Shown piece after piece: positions 10,561 through 21,941 of a stretch of DNA of 64,000 bases. How positions within the stretch are numbered: position 1 is the stretch's first letter; each line of letters begins with the position of its first letter. Under the pieces are notes generated by a model. The model worked only from the letters and a program-made list of their open reading frames with translations. It did no database searches and was not told where the DNA came from. The DNA is from Chionoecetes opilio (taxonomy: Eukaryota; Arthropoda; Malacostraca; Decapoda; Majidae): positions 151,001-215,000 of the forward strand of contig JACEEZ010018080.1 of assembly GCA_016584305.1 (NCBI GenBank). The letters run 5' to 3'. Position numbers and translations under genes: made by a program.

Positions 10561-13500
10561 GAATACTCTTGTTTATCAGCATTTGTAATTTAACCTGCTA
10601 TCTCTCTCCACTCAAGGAGTTATCGTATTAGTTATTCATTATCATTGCGAGAAAAGAATAGTGTTTTTGAGGGTGAGGTATTTGTCAGAATAATGCAAAC
10701 CCTCTATGACTACACTGTCTCTGTGGGAAGGCAGGGCGGGTTAGAATTCAAACAGCGTCTTGTGAGCTTCCACACAGTATTTTTGTGTTAGATGACCTCA
10801 AGTGTTTTATGCTATTTAGTCTTATTTTTCTATGCTTCTGATGGCCCCTACTAGACTTATCATGTGGCCTTATGCACAGAAGCTGGCCATTCTCCCAAAT
10901 AAATCTGTGAGTTACTGTCTCCTACACCTCAGTTTTCAAGTACCTTCCGAGGCACAGGCAAGGTGGCGGTGGCGGCTCCCAGAGAAGGCCGAGGTCAGGG
11001 TGCCCAAGGAACAGCCAAACATGCTGATAATGTTACGAAAAGTTAATTAGAATCTAATCCACAAGTTATTGCCAGAAAACTTACAAGAAAATCCGTGTTC
11101 AGCGGGGTTTCATTAAGAACCGTATGGTGTTGTCTTCATGAACTTTGATTTACCAGCCATTAAATAGAAGTGCAGATGATACAGACTGTAACTCATAGAT
11201 TTCTTTGGGAGAATGACGGGTGCCTTGAAACCAGTGCCTTGTGTAATAACTTCGTGATAAGAAGTTATGATAAGTCTTTTGTAGGGGCCATAAGAAACAC
11301 TCCATGTGGAAGCTTGCAAGATACTGGCTTGGATTGTACCGGGCACTCCTTGCCCCTCACCGATACTGTGATGTCATATAGGGTTCCCAATATTCTGACT
11401 TTCCTATAATAGCAGACTGCTCTTCTTGCATTATTTTGAAGAGCACTGTGTATTCTGATCTGATGTTTAGGGCAGGGATGGAAGATTTGCAGTAGTAAGG
11501 AAGGGGTTTAGTGTCAGGCTGATTCCTGGTGGGGAAGTGGCCACATTAGATTCACAGTCATCAATGTAAGGTCAGTGTAGAGAAGTTCATGGCTTTCCAA
11601 TTTACTTCCATCTCCAAAATACCTCCAAGAGTCTCCGGAGAAAATACATTCTTCATTGTCAAAGCTAAAAAAATTATATAAAAAAAAAAAATAATAATAA
11701 TAATAATAGTAGTATAGTGGAGAGTCCTCGGAACTCTTAATCACAAAACAGTCTCTGAATACCAGCAACAAAACAGCCAGCCACCAGGCGTGTGTGAGGA
11801 CAACAGTGACCCAGGGACGCCAAGGAACCCCTGCGCCACAAGGCTTTCCATCCTGCTTCAAGCCTTGTAGTGTTGATGGTGTCCTCGCAGAGTTTATAGT
11901 TTCCGTTTCCGCTTCTGCTTGTTGGATCCTTCTCCTCAGTGTTGCTTATTGGGTCTTTGCTTTTCCTTCCTAGTCTAGGAGATCTGAAAAAAGAAAAATG
12001 AATCAATTTAACATCAGAAGCTTTGCCCATCCAAAACTATCATATTATCCACTAAACTTTTGATGAAAATACCCACAAAAAAATGCCTTTTACTATGGTT
12101 AATTTGCTTCCTTATGTTAACTCCTGTAATATCCCTTCCTTTCAATACTCGCTCCTAATTATTTTTACTTGGACCTACACAGACCTATATTTACTGCATT
12201 AGGAATTTCATGTGCAGCACAAATTGAGATTTCTATTAGCCCAATTAGAGTCCCTGAAGAGTAGAGTAGTTAAAGACCACCCTTTACGACCAATGTTATC
12301 TGCCGCAATCATTTGATTACCCAGCACAGCCCATTAACAGCCCAGGAAAACCTCTTCAGTAACCTGATGAGTGAAGAAGTCTTCCTATATTCATAACCAA
12401 TGCAATCTGTAGCTGCTTCTGTTCCCTTACCAGCCATTTTAATTATGTCTTCTGTATCTAGTGTCCATTCCAGGAACACAATCATCCTATTCCTTGTAGC
12501 TTCTGCAGTAATTCAAGAATCTGAACATGGCGTGCCTGCGATACACACCTTTGTGCAGGCGTCCTGGGCCTGTACAACATCTCCAGAACATATCCAGGTG
12601 TCAGCAAGAGAGAATCATCCCATGTGTCCAACGGCTGGGCTCCCTGAGGGTCATCAAACGGCCGATTCCTTCAGATTCAACAGCTTCCTTGTTTCAGTCT
12701 TCGGGCATTCCACCTTCAGCATGGGTGTACCCGTAAGAAACATGCACTGTACTACTCGCAGCCACTGCCAGCTTTCCGGCTCTCACTCTTGTGACCTCAC
12801 ACAATGCCTCTTCATTCCTCCATGCTTCAGGCGAGGTGAGTCCTGTCAGCTTGATCTGTAAGGTAAACATTGGAGTATTACATGTATGCAGAAACTTTTG
12901 TGAACATAAAGAAAAAATAGCTGGTCACTTGTTAACAAACACTTGACAACAGTGTTAAAGACGAAAGTATAACTAAGTAGAAGACTCCACCCCACCCCCT
13001 ACTCTCTCCAACCTAGGCTGGCAGGATTTTTTTTTAGGAAAACCTCCCCATCGGTCAGTCTACTGTGGGAAGGGACAATGTTACCATTTTGTTGATTTTA
13101 TAAAACTTGAGTATGTATACTATTCATTTTTGAAACTTTATTTTCCTACAAATTAAGAAAAGTTTTTTGACGCACTTGTGTGTCGGGTGATGTTTTGCAT
13201 GAAGACGTTTTGACGCACGTGTGCATTCCATGTGCGAGAGGGTTAAGGAACTTTGATAAATTGCTATAGAAGTTACGGCCCGAGTGAGAGTTTAGCGGAA
13301 TCCCAAAAAGTAATACTAGCTAATTTGAAATAACTAAAGATGTGAGTACTCCATCGAACGCATTACTCATTTATATTATCTGGTCGTATAGCGTGTTAGC
13401 TGTGTTAATATTATGAACTAGGGGTCTATAGATGAGTTCGATTATAAACTTTTTCAAAAGGAACTTTAGTTGCCAAAATAGAGAATCCACATTATCAATT

Positions 13501-15374
13501 CTCTCGTATTCTATGACCGTAGGATGAAGACTGGCTAGTACATGAGAGTAATGCTCCTCTGCCTGTTATATTTGCCCTTTTGCAACTAAACATTAAGTAA
13601 CCTGGTAAATTAAATTCACCTAAAAGTTTTATTTGTAGAGTGGTCAGCTGAGATTCTGATACGCCAATACTATGATAATCTTTAGTCGCTACAAGGGATG
13701 ATGTTTGATGTCTGAAATCTTTTTTTGGATGCCGCCCACATTGAACATACGTACAGGTTTTTACGGCATGTTGCACCGAGGTGGCATTGCGGGGCTGGTC
13801 ATTTACGTCAGCTTAGCAAAATGACTGAATCATTTAGATACCGAGTTTATCTTACTACCTGAATAACTTTTAGCATTATGCAGTATTCCATTAATGTAAA
13901 CTCTGATGCAACTATTGAACAACAATCTGCACTTAAGTCGCCTCATTCTCCCGTCATAATGTGGAAAATACAAGAAAACTTAGTGGAATATCAATATTTA
14001 ATCAAATTAAACAACTTTGTTCATATTTATACCATCCTAAGTTATATAGACTTGCACGCAAAGGTAATACAAGACTTCAAGATTTTTTTTCAAATTAGTG
14101 AAAGCCTGTATTAAATGTTTGATTAATTCTTTACAGTGGATCACTGAAAATCGCAGCTTTGAGATTACTGGATTCGAATATATGCAGATTATTTTGAACA
14201 ATTATATAAATTAACCGTAAGAAATTTGCTCTAGTTTTGTTGCTGCGGAAGTTGTCCTAAGCGGTTACTAGTACACTGTATGTACTTATTGCCTTCATGT
14301 CATTTTTCTTCATATCCTAATGCTAGCAAGGACAATTTACTTATAATAAATTATAATGATAATAACTTATAGATCCTAATGTACTAATATTTTTTTTTCC
14401 GTTACCTGGAGATTTCCGCAAAACCACCTAGATTCCCACTTTGAGCTGTGAACACCAGCTATCACTTACATTTCTTACTTCCTGCTGTCATAATATTGCT
14501 TTCTTAGTGCCAATAATAAACACTACATCACCGTCACATAGTATCATAAGCAAATTTGTGAGAAAAATCTCCGTCCACCATTTTGTTTGTGTTGATAAGT
14601 CTTGGAGTGGGAGGGAAAGGTGGTATTAGACAGACTGAAAAGTTTGACCTGGCAGGGTGCGGGCACTGAAGCAGTTTTTGAAAATATAATATTAGGAGGG
14701 ATTCCATTAGGACCATAAGTCATCAAAGGATTAAGGCCAGAGAGCACTTAGAACATTACAAAGAATTTAGATTTTAGGCATAATATGTGTAGTCAGAGGG
14801 TGAAGAAGGAGGAAAAATCCCTTCATCATCCAGAGTGAAATTGTGAGCAGAGTTCAGCTTTAGAAATAGATGAGACAGCTGTGGAGCCATCTTGGTGAAG
14901 CATAGGAGGGAAAGATGAAGATTATTTTTTTGGGGGGGATAGGTGCCAGAAGTCACGAGAGGAGTTTGATGCAGAAAGATTGACATTTTGTACTGATGGA
15001 ATTTTTGGAGAATTGAAGAATAGATTTGGCATGAGTACATGATTACAGGCAGAAATATAAGGGGAATGCTTACACGTAGTTACTTTGCATGAGTGCAATG
15101 CAAGGTACAGAAGAGACTTAGATCTCTATGACTGTGGGAGTTGGTAAGTTTAATAGTATGCATGGAAGGGATAGAAAAATGTCATAAAGTGATGTATGGA
15201 CAAGGTATTAGAGCACCCCAAACAAGGCTGTATGTTGTAATGAACTTTCCAAAAGGAACAGAGATATCAGACATTGACATAATAAAAAAAGAATTTATTA
15301 CTACGTATTTTCATTATCCTACTTTGTATGTACACAATGGCTCATGACTGTGATGCTTGTGAGTGTTCCTTTAA
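10561..15374. other. Long stretch without a recognised gene
   Basis: Mostly AT-rich, unique-looking DNA. Three GC-richer blocks have exon-like borders but no recognisable product: about 10930-11047 (+), 11860-11985 (-, acceptor TTTTTTCAG near 11986) and 12690-12860 (-, acceptor near 12861). A (TAA)n/(A)n tract lies at 11680-11710. No tRNA, rRNA or transposase was found. Confidence 0.4.
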
Positions 15375-15377
15375 TTC

Positions 15378-15660
15378 AGAATGGAAACCAATGGCAGAGT
15401 GGTTACCACTGGAAATGGTGGGCTCGAAGTCCCGAGTTTGAGTCCCGCCCCGAGGAAACTTTCCACAATCAACCAGTGGCTAAAACCTACCCGCACGGTG
15501 CCCCCCAACCCTACCTTTGACATCAAGGGCATCGCAGGGTGGCATGAGCCTCTATAACATTAAAGGCATCAATATCAAAATGCCGCCCGCCTGCACCACC
15601 ACGGATGAGGCCCAGCCATCACAGCCTTCATGTGATCAAAGGTTAATAGTGCTGTAGGTT
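15378..15660 (+). repeat. tRNA-derived SINE copy (family S1-like)
   Basis: The head resembles a tRNA: A box near GGCAGAGTGGTTACCACTGG and B box GAGTTTGAGTCCC at about 15438-15450. It is followed by the S1-type body (GCATGAGCCTCTATAA, CCGCCCGCCTGCACCACCAC, CCAGCCATCACAGCC). The fold was not computed. Confidence 0.65.
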
Positions 15661-16203
15661 CAAACTAATAGAGTAACTTAAAACTTTTAACCTCAGGTTG
15701 ATGAAAAGTTGGTCTACTGAAGAAAAAAATATATGGGCTTATTCTCCTGCACTTAAAACACAAAAGTATAATACTAAGAACGATTTTCTTCTATATGTAT
15801 ATTGTATAGAAGCCTGATTCTGTAAAACATGTATATAACGGTCCAAGTAACCAAGTAGGTTATAGCGGAGGACGCGATGGAAATGTTACTGATATTATAT
15901 AGTCAATAACGAATGTCTAGAAGTTAACTATACCTAGGCAGTCATATTTTCCTGTTATTTAAGACTAGTTGTTTTTTTGTTTTTTAAACCCCCATCCTGA
16001 GAATGTTTTGTTTTTTAAACCCCCATCCTGAGAATGATTTTTTTTTCAAGCCCCCCCAATCATCACTTATGGTTGACGGTCTGGAGCTTGAAAATAAACA
16101 TCAGACAGGAAACGGAACCTGTGTCACTGAACTGAGACAAGCACTGATTATGACGGTCACTGAAGCACCACTGAGGGCTCACTGATGCACAATTCTGATA
16201 TTA
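15661..16203. other. No gene seen; short direct duplication
   Basis: A GTTTTTTAAACCCCCATCCT-type block is directly repeated at about 15982-16003 and 16009-16035. The rest is AT-rich. Confidence 0.5.
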
Positions 16204-16211
16204 CTCTTGCA

Positions 16212-16290
16212 CAATGGCGTACCGAGGGGGGGGGGGCATGTGGCCATGCCCCCCCCCTTTTTGCAAAGAATAATATATGATAAATATATT

Positions 16291-16344
<54 letters not shown>

Positions 16345-16393
16345 ATATATATATATTGGCCCCCCCCTTTTCAATTTTCTGGGTACGCCACTG
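16212..16393. mobile_element. hAT-type MITE with 8-bp target duplication
   Basis: The 8-bp direct repeat CTCTTGCA flanks the element at 16204-16211 and 16394-16401. The termini are CAATGGCGTACC and the complement of CAGTGGCGTACCC. An 8-bp duplication with CAGTGGCG-like TIRs is diagnostic of the hAT superfamily. The interior consists of G/C homopolymer runs around a (TA)n tract (about 16300-16356). Confidence 0.9.
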
Positions 16394-16402
16394 CTCTTGC
16401 AC

Positions 16403-17790
16403 TACGTATATCCAGTTACGTATCACCATATTTTACTTGATAGTAAATCAACTACTCTACTCTACATATTGTACAGAGCCATAACAGTGAATTTAAGCTT
16501 CTGATTCTTGGCTAAACTAATTTGTATGCTCAAAACAATGGAATGAGGATAAAAAGAATGTATTACTCCACATCCCTATTTAATAGTCCTTTACTTGCCT
16601 CTCGTCAAAGTTGCCGTGGAGGGACTTCCAAGGCTCATCCTGGGGAGCAGTGAATCACGGGAGACTGCGTCTTGGCCCTGTGGGAGCCTCGATCATGGAC
16701 TGAGCTGTGGTCGGATGCTGCTGTTGACTTCCCTCTTCTGCAAGGATGTGATTGTGTTAAGAGTAGTTGTGATCTCTTGTAAAGGAACTGAATAAAACAG
16801 GTGTGATAAATGGAACTAGAATTGTCAAGATTTAGGAGAGAGAGAGAGAGCAGTATAATCTACTCCTTTGCTCTCTCCCATGCTGGTTCATCGCCTACAT
16901 GGCCACCACCACGTCACTATATCGTCAGTCACAAGTCCAAGCAGATTACGGCAGCCGTGGCCAGTGGGGGGGCACGTGCCCCCCCATAGCTACGCCATTG
17001 GCTATAGCTGATCTGACGTTATATAAGGTAGAAAGATAACGAGACAAGAGCCATTACTTTGCAGGGGGGCCTAAACAACCTTAGATCACACGTAAGCTAT
17101 CTCTCCCTCCCCCAGTCACAGTAGCGCCGCCAGGAAATGTTGACAGGGGTGACCAAGATTGGACACAGATCTAGTGTGGGGTGGCCATGGCATAGCCATT
17201 AAAAAGAAATGCTTGAATTTTAATTAGACTCTGACTCGATCTGGGGTGCCAATGAATTTCAGGGTGGCCGTGGCCATCCCTAAGATCCACCACTCATTCC
17301 TCTCACTCTCTCTTCCACTCCCTCCCTTTCTCTCTCTACTTAACTTACGCTGCAGAAATATGAAGAAAAGCAACAAAATTAAGCTTTGTTTGGCCAAAAA
17401 CCATCCCCTTCCTCCTCCCAGCTGCCTGCACACGCGTCCTGCCCCTTCGCCGGCTCGCTCTCGACTATCGCTCTTACAGATTACTCAAGGAACTCAACAC
17501 TGCTTCGAAACATTAAACCTTTCCCTTATTTCCTTCCACGCCCTTGCCTGTTGACCTTTGACCAACAATTCTTGACCCATAACATTATCCAAGTCTTAAA
17601 TGTTAGTAAATATGAGTTAGTAATAGTGTTGATATAGTTTTGTAGCATTCTTTTTAAAGCTAATATTGATAGGGTTTTTATAGTGCTTCGAACTCATTAA
17701 CAGCGTCGCAGAGGATTGTGGGTAGGATATTATTTTTTTTTTTTTGCTTCGTAGTTTGTTGGTTGTTAAAGAATTGGATTGCCTTGTTAG
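16403..17790. other. No gene seen
   Basis: Contains a short deleted hAT-like terminus near 16962-17003 (CAGTGGGGGGGCACG ... TAGCTACGCCATTGG). No supported exon. Confidence 0.45.
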
Positions 17791-18053
17791 CAGTGGCGTA
17801 GCTAGGTATCTATCAATGGGGGTGCACTAGCCAAGCGTAACTCAGGGACCACCAAGGATAATACATATAGTATAGTATTCTTGGGGCCACTCTGATGCCA
17901 CATAAAAGGGAATATTCTAAGATCAGATCAGTGGTGGGTATCATATGAATACGGTAACCATGCCCAGTTGAGAGGCACCAGGGGGGACACAGGATTCTCA
18001 TGGGGGGGGGGGGGGTACGTGCCCCCCTATGCCCTCCCGAAGCTACACCACTG
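17791..18053. mobile_element. hAT-type MITE, 263 bp
   Basis: Starts CAGTGGCGTAGCT and ends AGCTACACCACTG, an inverted pair matching the hAT-like termini at 16212 and 20985. No clear 8-bp duplication remains. Confidence 0.7.
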
Positions 18054-18159
18054 GTGTGGTACTCAGTGAAACCTTCGTTAGGTCACTGCTGGTTCTGGTC
18101 GCTGCATTATTTAATTACTATTACTGCATGTCCGTCAGACTTTTAGCTCCCATGTTAAT

Positions 18160-18420
18160 CTTTGAGGAGGCTGTGGCAGAGTGGTTAACCCTGCCGAGGC
18201 AACTTTCCCTGCCTTGGTCAAATGGCGGAAGACTATACTGACATGCTGCCCACAGTGCCCATCAATCCCAGCATCGGCGGCGAGAACATGGGGGGGTGGG
18301 GTGGGGGGGAAGGAGCCTTTAATCATCACGGGCGTCGCTTTAAAAATCCTGCCTACGCCACCATGAGCAAAGGCTTATACATAACAGCCCTCAAAACAAG
18401 CCTACAAGCCTAACAAGGCA
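18160..18420 (+). repeat. SINE S1-like copy, diverged
   Basis: tRNA-like A box in GAGGCTGTGGCAGAGTGGTT, then S1 body pieces (AACTTTCCCTGCC, CATCACGGGCGTCGC, CCTGCCTACGCCACC). The B box is degraded. Confidence 0.55.
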
Positions 18421-18544
18421 AAACAATCCTACAGGCGCTACAAAAAAAACACACGGCCTAACATGCCAGATCCCACAAAACTACATTACTAACATTAGTG
18501 AAAACAGATAAACTGACACTCGTATGGTGAAATGGTAAATATGC

Positions 18545-19251
18545 AGTTTAAACCAATACTCCCTATTGACCAATACTTTCCTAACCTAAATGGGGGGGTT
18601 GAGCCCCCAGAACTCCCTGCTAGTTAACTAACCTGGCCTGCTGGGCATTGATCCCGTAACCTAACCTCGCTGGGCATTGATCCCGTAACCTAACCTCGCT
18701 GGGGGTTCTTGCCCCCCCAGACCCCCCTTGTGCTATTTATCATTTCCGCCAGCTGTTGTAGGGATAAGAAATACTCCTTATGATGAGAACTAAAGGTTCA
18801 GGATACTTAAAACCACCGATCATGCATTGGTTTAAACTGCACTTATACCGGTGGTATCAACACTTCCTAAGTCACGTATACAGTAAAATATCGATTTCAT
18901 TCATTACCTCAGAGCTTACTTCTTGACAGGTCTTCATAGTAGTAACACACTCGTCGAATTAGTTTGATCTATATAAGTGCAGTTACTACCAATACACGAT
19001 CGGTGGTTTTAAGTATCCTGAAGCTTTAGTTCTAATCATAAGGAGTATTTATAACCCCTACAACAGCCGTCGAAGATGCAAAATAACAGAAGGGGGGTCT
19101 AGGGGGGGGGGGGCGAACCCCCCCCCAGCGTGGCTAGGTTACGTAATCAATGCCCATGTTAGGTTAGTGAACTAGCAAGGGGGTCTGGGGGGCGCACCCT
19201 CTCCAGTTATGTCAGGAAAGTATTGGTCAATAGGGAGTATTGGTTGAAACT
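18545..19251. mobile_element. Foldback element, 707 bp, about 310-bp arms
   Basis: The left end AGTTTAAACCAATACTCCCT pairs with the right end. The pairing continues inward, interrupted by small differences, through a GGATACTTAAAACCACCGAT block to a central loop of about 100 bp (18860-18955). G-run blocks near 18585-18725 and 19090-19190 are mirror copies. No coding capacity. One arm is repeated at 19335-19550 and again in GET4 intron 1 (51725-51950). Confidence 0.75.
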
Positions 19252-19334
19252 TTATATTTACAGTCCTCCTTCCTACGTAGGCATAAGTATAAAACAAGCT
19301 CATTATCCAAAGTTTGGCTTGTTACAAAAAGCTG

Positions 19335-19550
19335 AGGATATACTGCATGCAGTTTAATGCATTACAATGCACGTAGTTATAAGTCCTTACGATCTGTCAA
19401 TTTGCAGTAATTTTAATCCCTACAACACTCTTCGGAAATGAAAAAATAACAACGGGGGTCAGGGGGGAGGCGCAGCCCTACCAGTTAGGTCAGGAGAGTA
19501 CTGGTCAATAGGGAGTATTGTACTAAACTGCAGTTATACCAAAGCTGAGC
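19335..19550. repeat. Additional single arm of the 18545 foldback family
   Basis: GCAGTTTAATGCATTACAA then the GTCAATAGGGAGTATT terminus; the first block is also present at 51745-51770 in GET4 intron 1. Confidence 0.65.
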
Positions 19551-19551
19551 C

Positions 19552-20449
19552 CGAGACACCCTCGGTTGAAACTTATACCTGGTATATCACGGCGTTCGGG
19601 ATGCCCTTTACTTGGTTAAGGGTTTGGGCGTGGCCGCTTAGAGCGTAACATTCCCTCCAGCTGGAGGCTAAAAGTGGACCTCAGACTCTACGCCTCACCC
19701 CTCTGCTCCCTGCACAGGACTGAGGTGATCCTCCTCTTCTGACGTCAGATACGACACTTGAAACTATTGAGGGTTCGTTCACTTCCCAGTGAGCTAGTTC
19801 ACTTGTACTAACCTTAACTGTTCTCGTCTATTTTACTACAGAATCAAGATACTCAAAGATGCTATGCTAAAGAAATCATACAATGTCTTGCTATCAATAG
19901 CCACAGACATACTGTTAGTAGTAGTAGTATGTCCACATTTGATCTAACATACCGAGGTCTCGTTCACTTCCTAATGAGCTACTTCACTTGTTCTAAATAT
20001 TATCGTCTATTTTACAGCAGTTTTAACACACTTAAAGGTGATGTGCTGAAGTAATGATATAACGCCCGGCGATGACACCCAGAGAGGCATCGCGAGTATA
20101 ATATTTATATCAATATCTGATCTTAAACTGGCTTCCCCCCCCCCCTCTCTCTCTCTCTCGTAATATCTTAATTTAAAGTATAGTAAGCTAAAATGAATCG
20201 ATAACTACAGGTTTTACGAAACGATAGCATGAGGAGGAGGAGCGGTGAATGGGTGATGACAATGCTTAGTTAATGGGATGTTTCAAGGCAAAGCTACCAT
20301 GGTAGTATAAAATATAGCCTTGATACACTCTCTCTCTCTCTCTATCGACCCAAAACCAAAAATTATGATATATATTCTTATATTCATTATACTCAAAAGT
20401 AAATTGAAAATCATCCAGTAAAAATGTAAAGATCTCTAGGCTGGACTGC
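19552..20449. other. No gene; imperfect direct duplication
   Basis: 19788-19915 and 19955-20090 are diverged direct copies (GTTCACTTCC..TGAGCTA..TTCACTTGT, then CGTCTATTTTAC). (CT)n tracts lie near 20143-20160 and 20328-20345. Confidence 0.55.
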
Positions 20450-20910
20450 CCTCAATGTTTCAAGATCCTAAATACGCCCCTGCGTGGCCAAACGATCACA
20501 TAACCTCCTTGGCGGAGGTCATAACTCGTTATTACTGTGAAGATTATTGACCTTCGTCCTTCCTTCCATACCCAAGTCTCATTTACATGCGTGATGTATG
20601 GTACAATTATTATTGCATCTTTTATTTCTACTTGCATGCCCATAATCTTTTCTACAGATCCAACCACTTTTTTCTCTCCCTTAAAGCGTTCATTTCTCGT
20701 CCAGCCTTCCATGCTTCCATACTTGCACATATTTGAACAAAGATACTTATATTGATGAATCGTCTCAAAACTTTCCCCTTTCATCATAATTTTGCATTCA
20801 TTTGGACACTCAAAAACTCATACTCTATATGAGCTCTCAAAATGTACCTCATCACTTTTACTCCTTTCAAAAACCATCACCTTACCCTTGTTAACATGCA
20901 TCCCTCAGCT
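20450..20910 (-). pseudogene. LINE reverse-transcriptase C-terminal fragment
   Basis: Minus-strand reading gives FETIHQYKYLCSNMCKYGSM and then an ETWVWKE motif, equivalent to the YKYLG...ETW segment after the catalytic core of RTE-like LINEs. Further upstream the frame reads GCMLTR and VDSV pieces. Truncated, with frame breaks. Confidence 0.7.
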
Positions 20911-20984
20911 TCCGTCTTCTACACACTATCAACACGCTACAAGCTTATAATGGGTCATTCTCATGTTCTGCACTGAACAGTATC

Positions 20985-21213
20985 CAGTGGCGTCACCACG
21001 ACGGGGTGGGGGTGGTGGGGGGGGGTCTCGGAGGGACTCAGTACCCCTAAATCAATTTAGGGGTCCCTAAGGGGTTTTCAGCCCCCTGAAAAATCATGCG
21101 ACGATTCAGTAAAAAGCACGCTTCTGTACTGTTAGCAGCTAATATGATACCATCCCATAGATCCATTGCAGCTCCAGCGCCCCAAAAAATCTTTATCCCT
21201 GGTGTCGCCACTG
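20985..21213. mobile_element. hAT-type MITE, 229 bp
   Basis: Termini CAGTGGCGTCACCA and TGGTGTCGCCACTG are inverted. The pogo-like element at 21220 begins only 6 bp beyond it. Confidence 0.65.
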
Positions 21214-21941
21214 ACTGTAGGGTGGGTTGGGGATGTACCGTACACTTTTTTTTTTTTAAATCAGGAAAAAAAAAATTGAGTGAAATCTGAATTTTTTTAT
21301 TATGTATTACAAAATATAAGATATGGACTACATTATGTGTAAGGCACAACTCTGGCAACATGATAAAAGTAACTGAAAAATAGGCCCGAAAAAAATAACT
21401 AAAAACGTACGGACCATCCATAGGTGAGGACGCTCCATACAGAGATATTTATCGATAAGTAAAAAAAAAAATTGAAAATAAAAAAATCAAGCACAGTTGA
21501 ATTAGGGCAACACATTTCATGAAATGGACCCTAGTGATGAAATCAAATCAATTTATATTAGCAATATAATAGTGCAAGCAATTTTAATCAATTAAAAAGT
21601 GAAAGTAAAAAAAAAGTGAAAATAAATTTTGACTTTGAAGTTCCTGGATTTTTTTTTTTAATATATATTTGCAATCCTATTAATACTTTCATTACCCTAC
21701 ATAATGTACTTAATCATGGAAGTGCTTCTGTAGCACTTCCAGAAGGGAAACATAAATTAATAATTATTTATAATAAATGCAGATGATTTAATGCAATATT
21801 TGGCATATTTTAATTTGATTGAACTTAACACTGCTTGGAATTACCTTTAGAATGTAGATATAGGCCTATAGCCTAGTTTCATTAGGCTACACAATCTTGA
21901 CAAGCATGGATTAACCTAGTTTAGGCACCTTAACCACCTTA

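Noticed and set aside
12400..12861. 153-codon plus-strand open frame
   Set aside because: No recognisable domain, unlikely composition and no splice context. The minus strand of the same stretch looks equally plausible, so neither is called.
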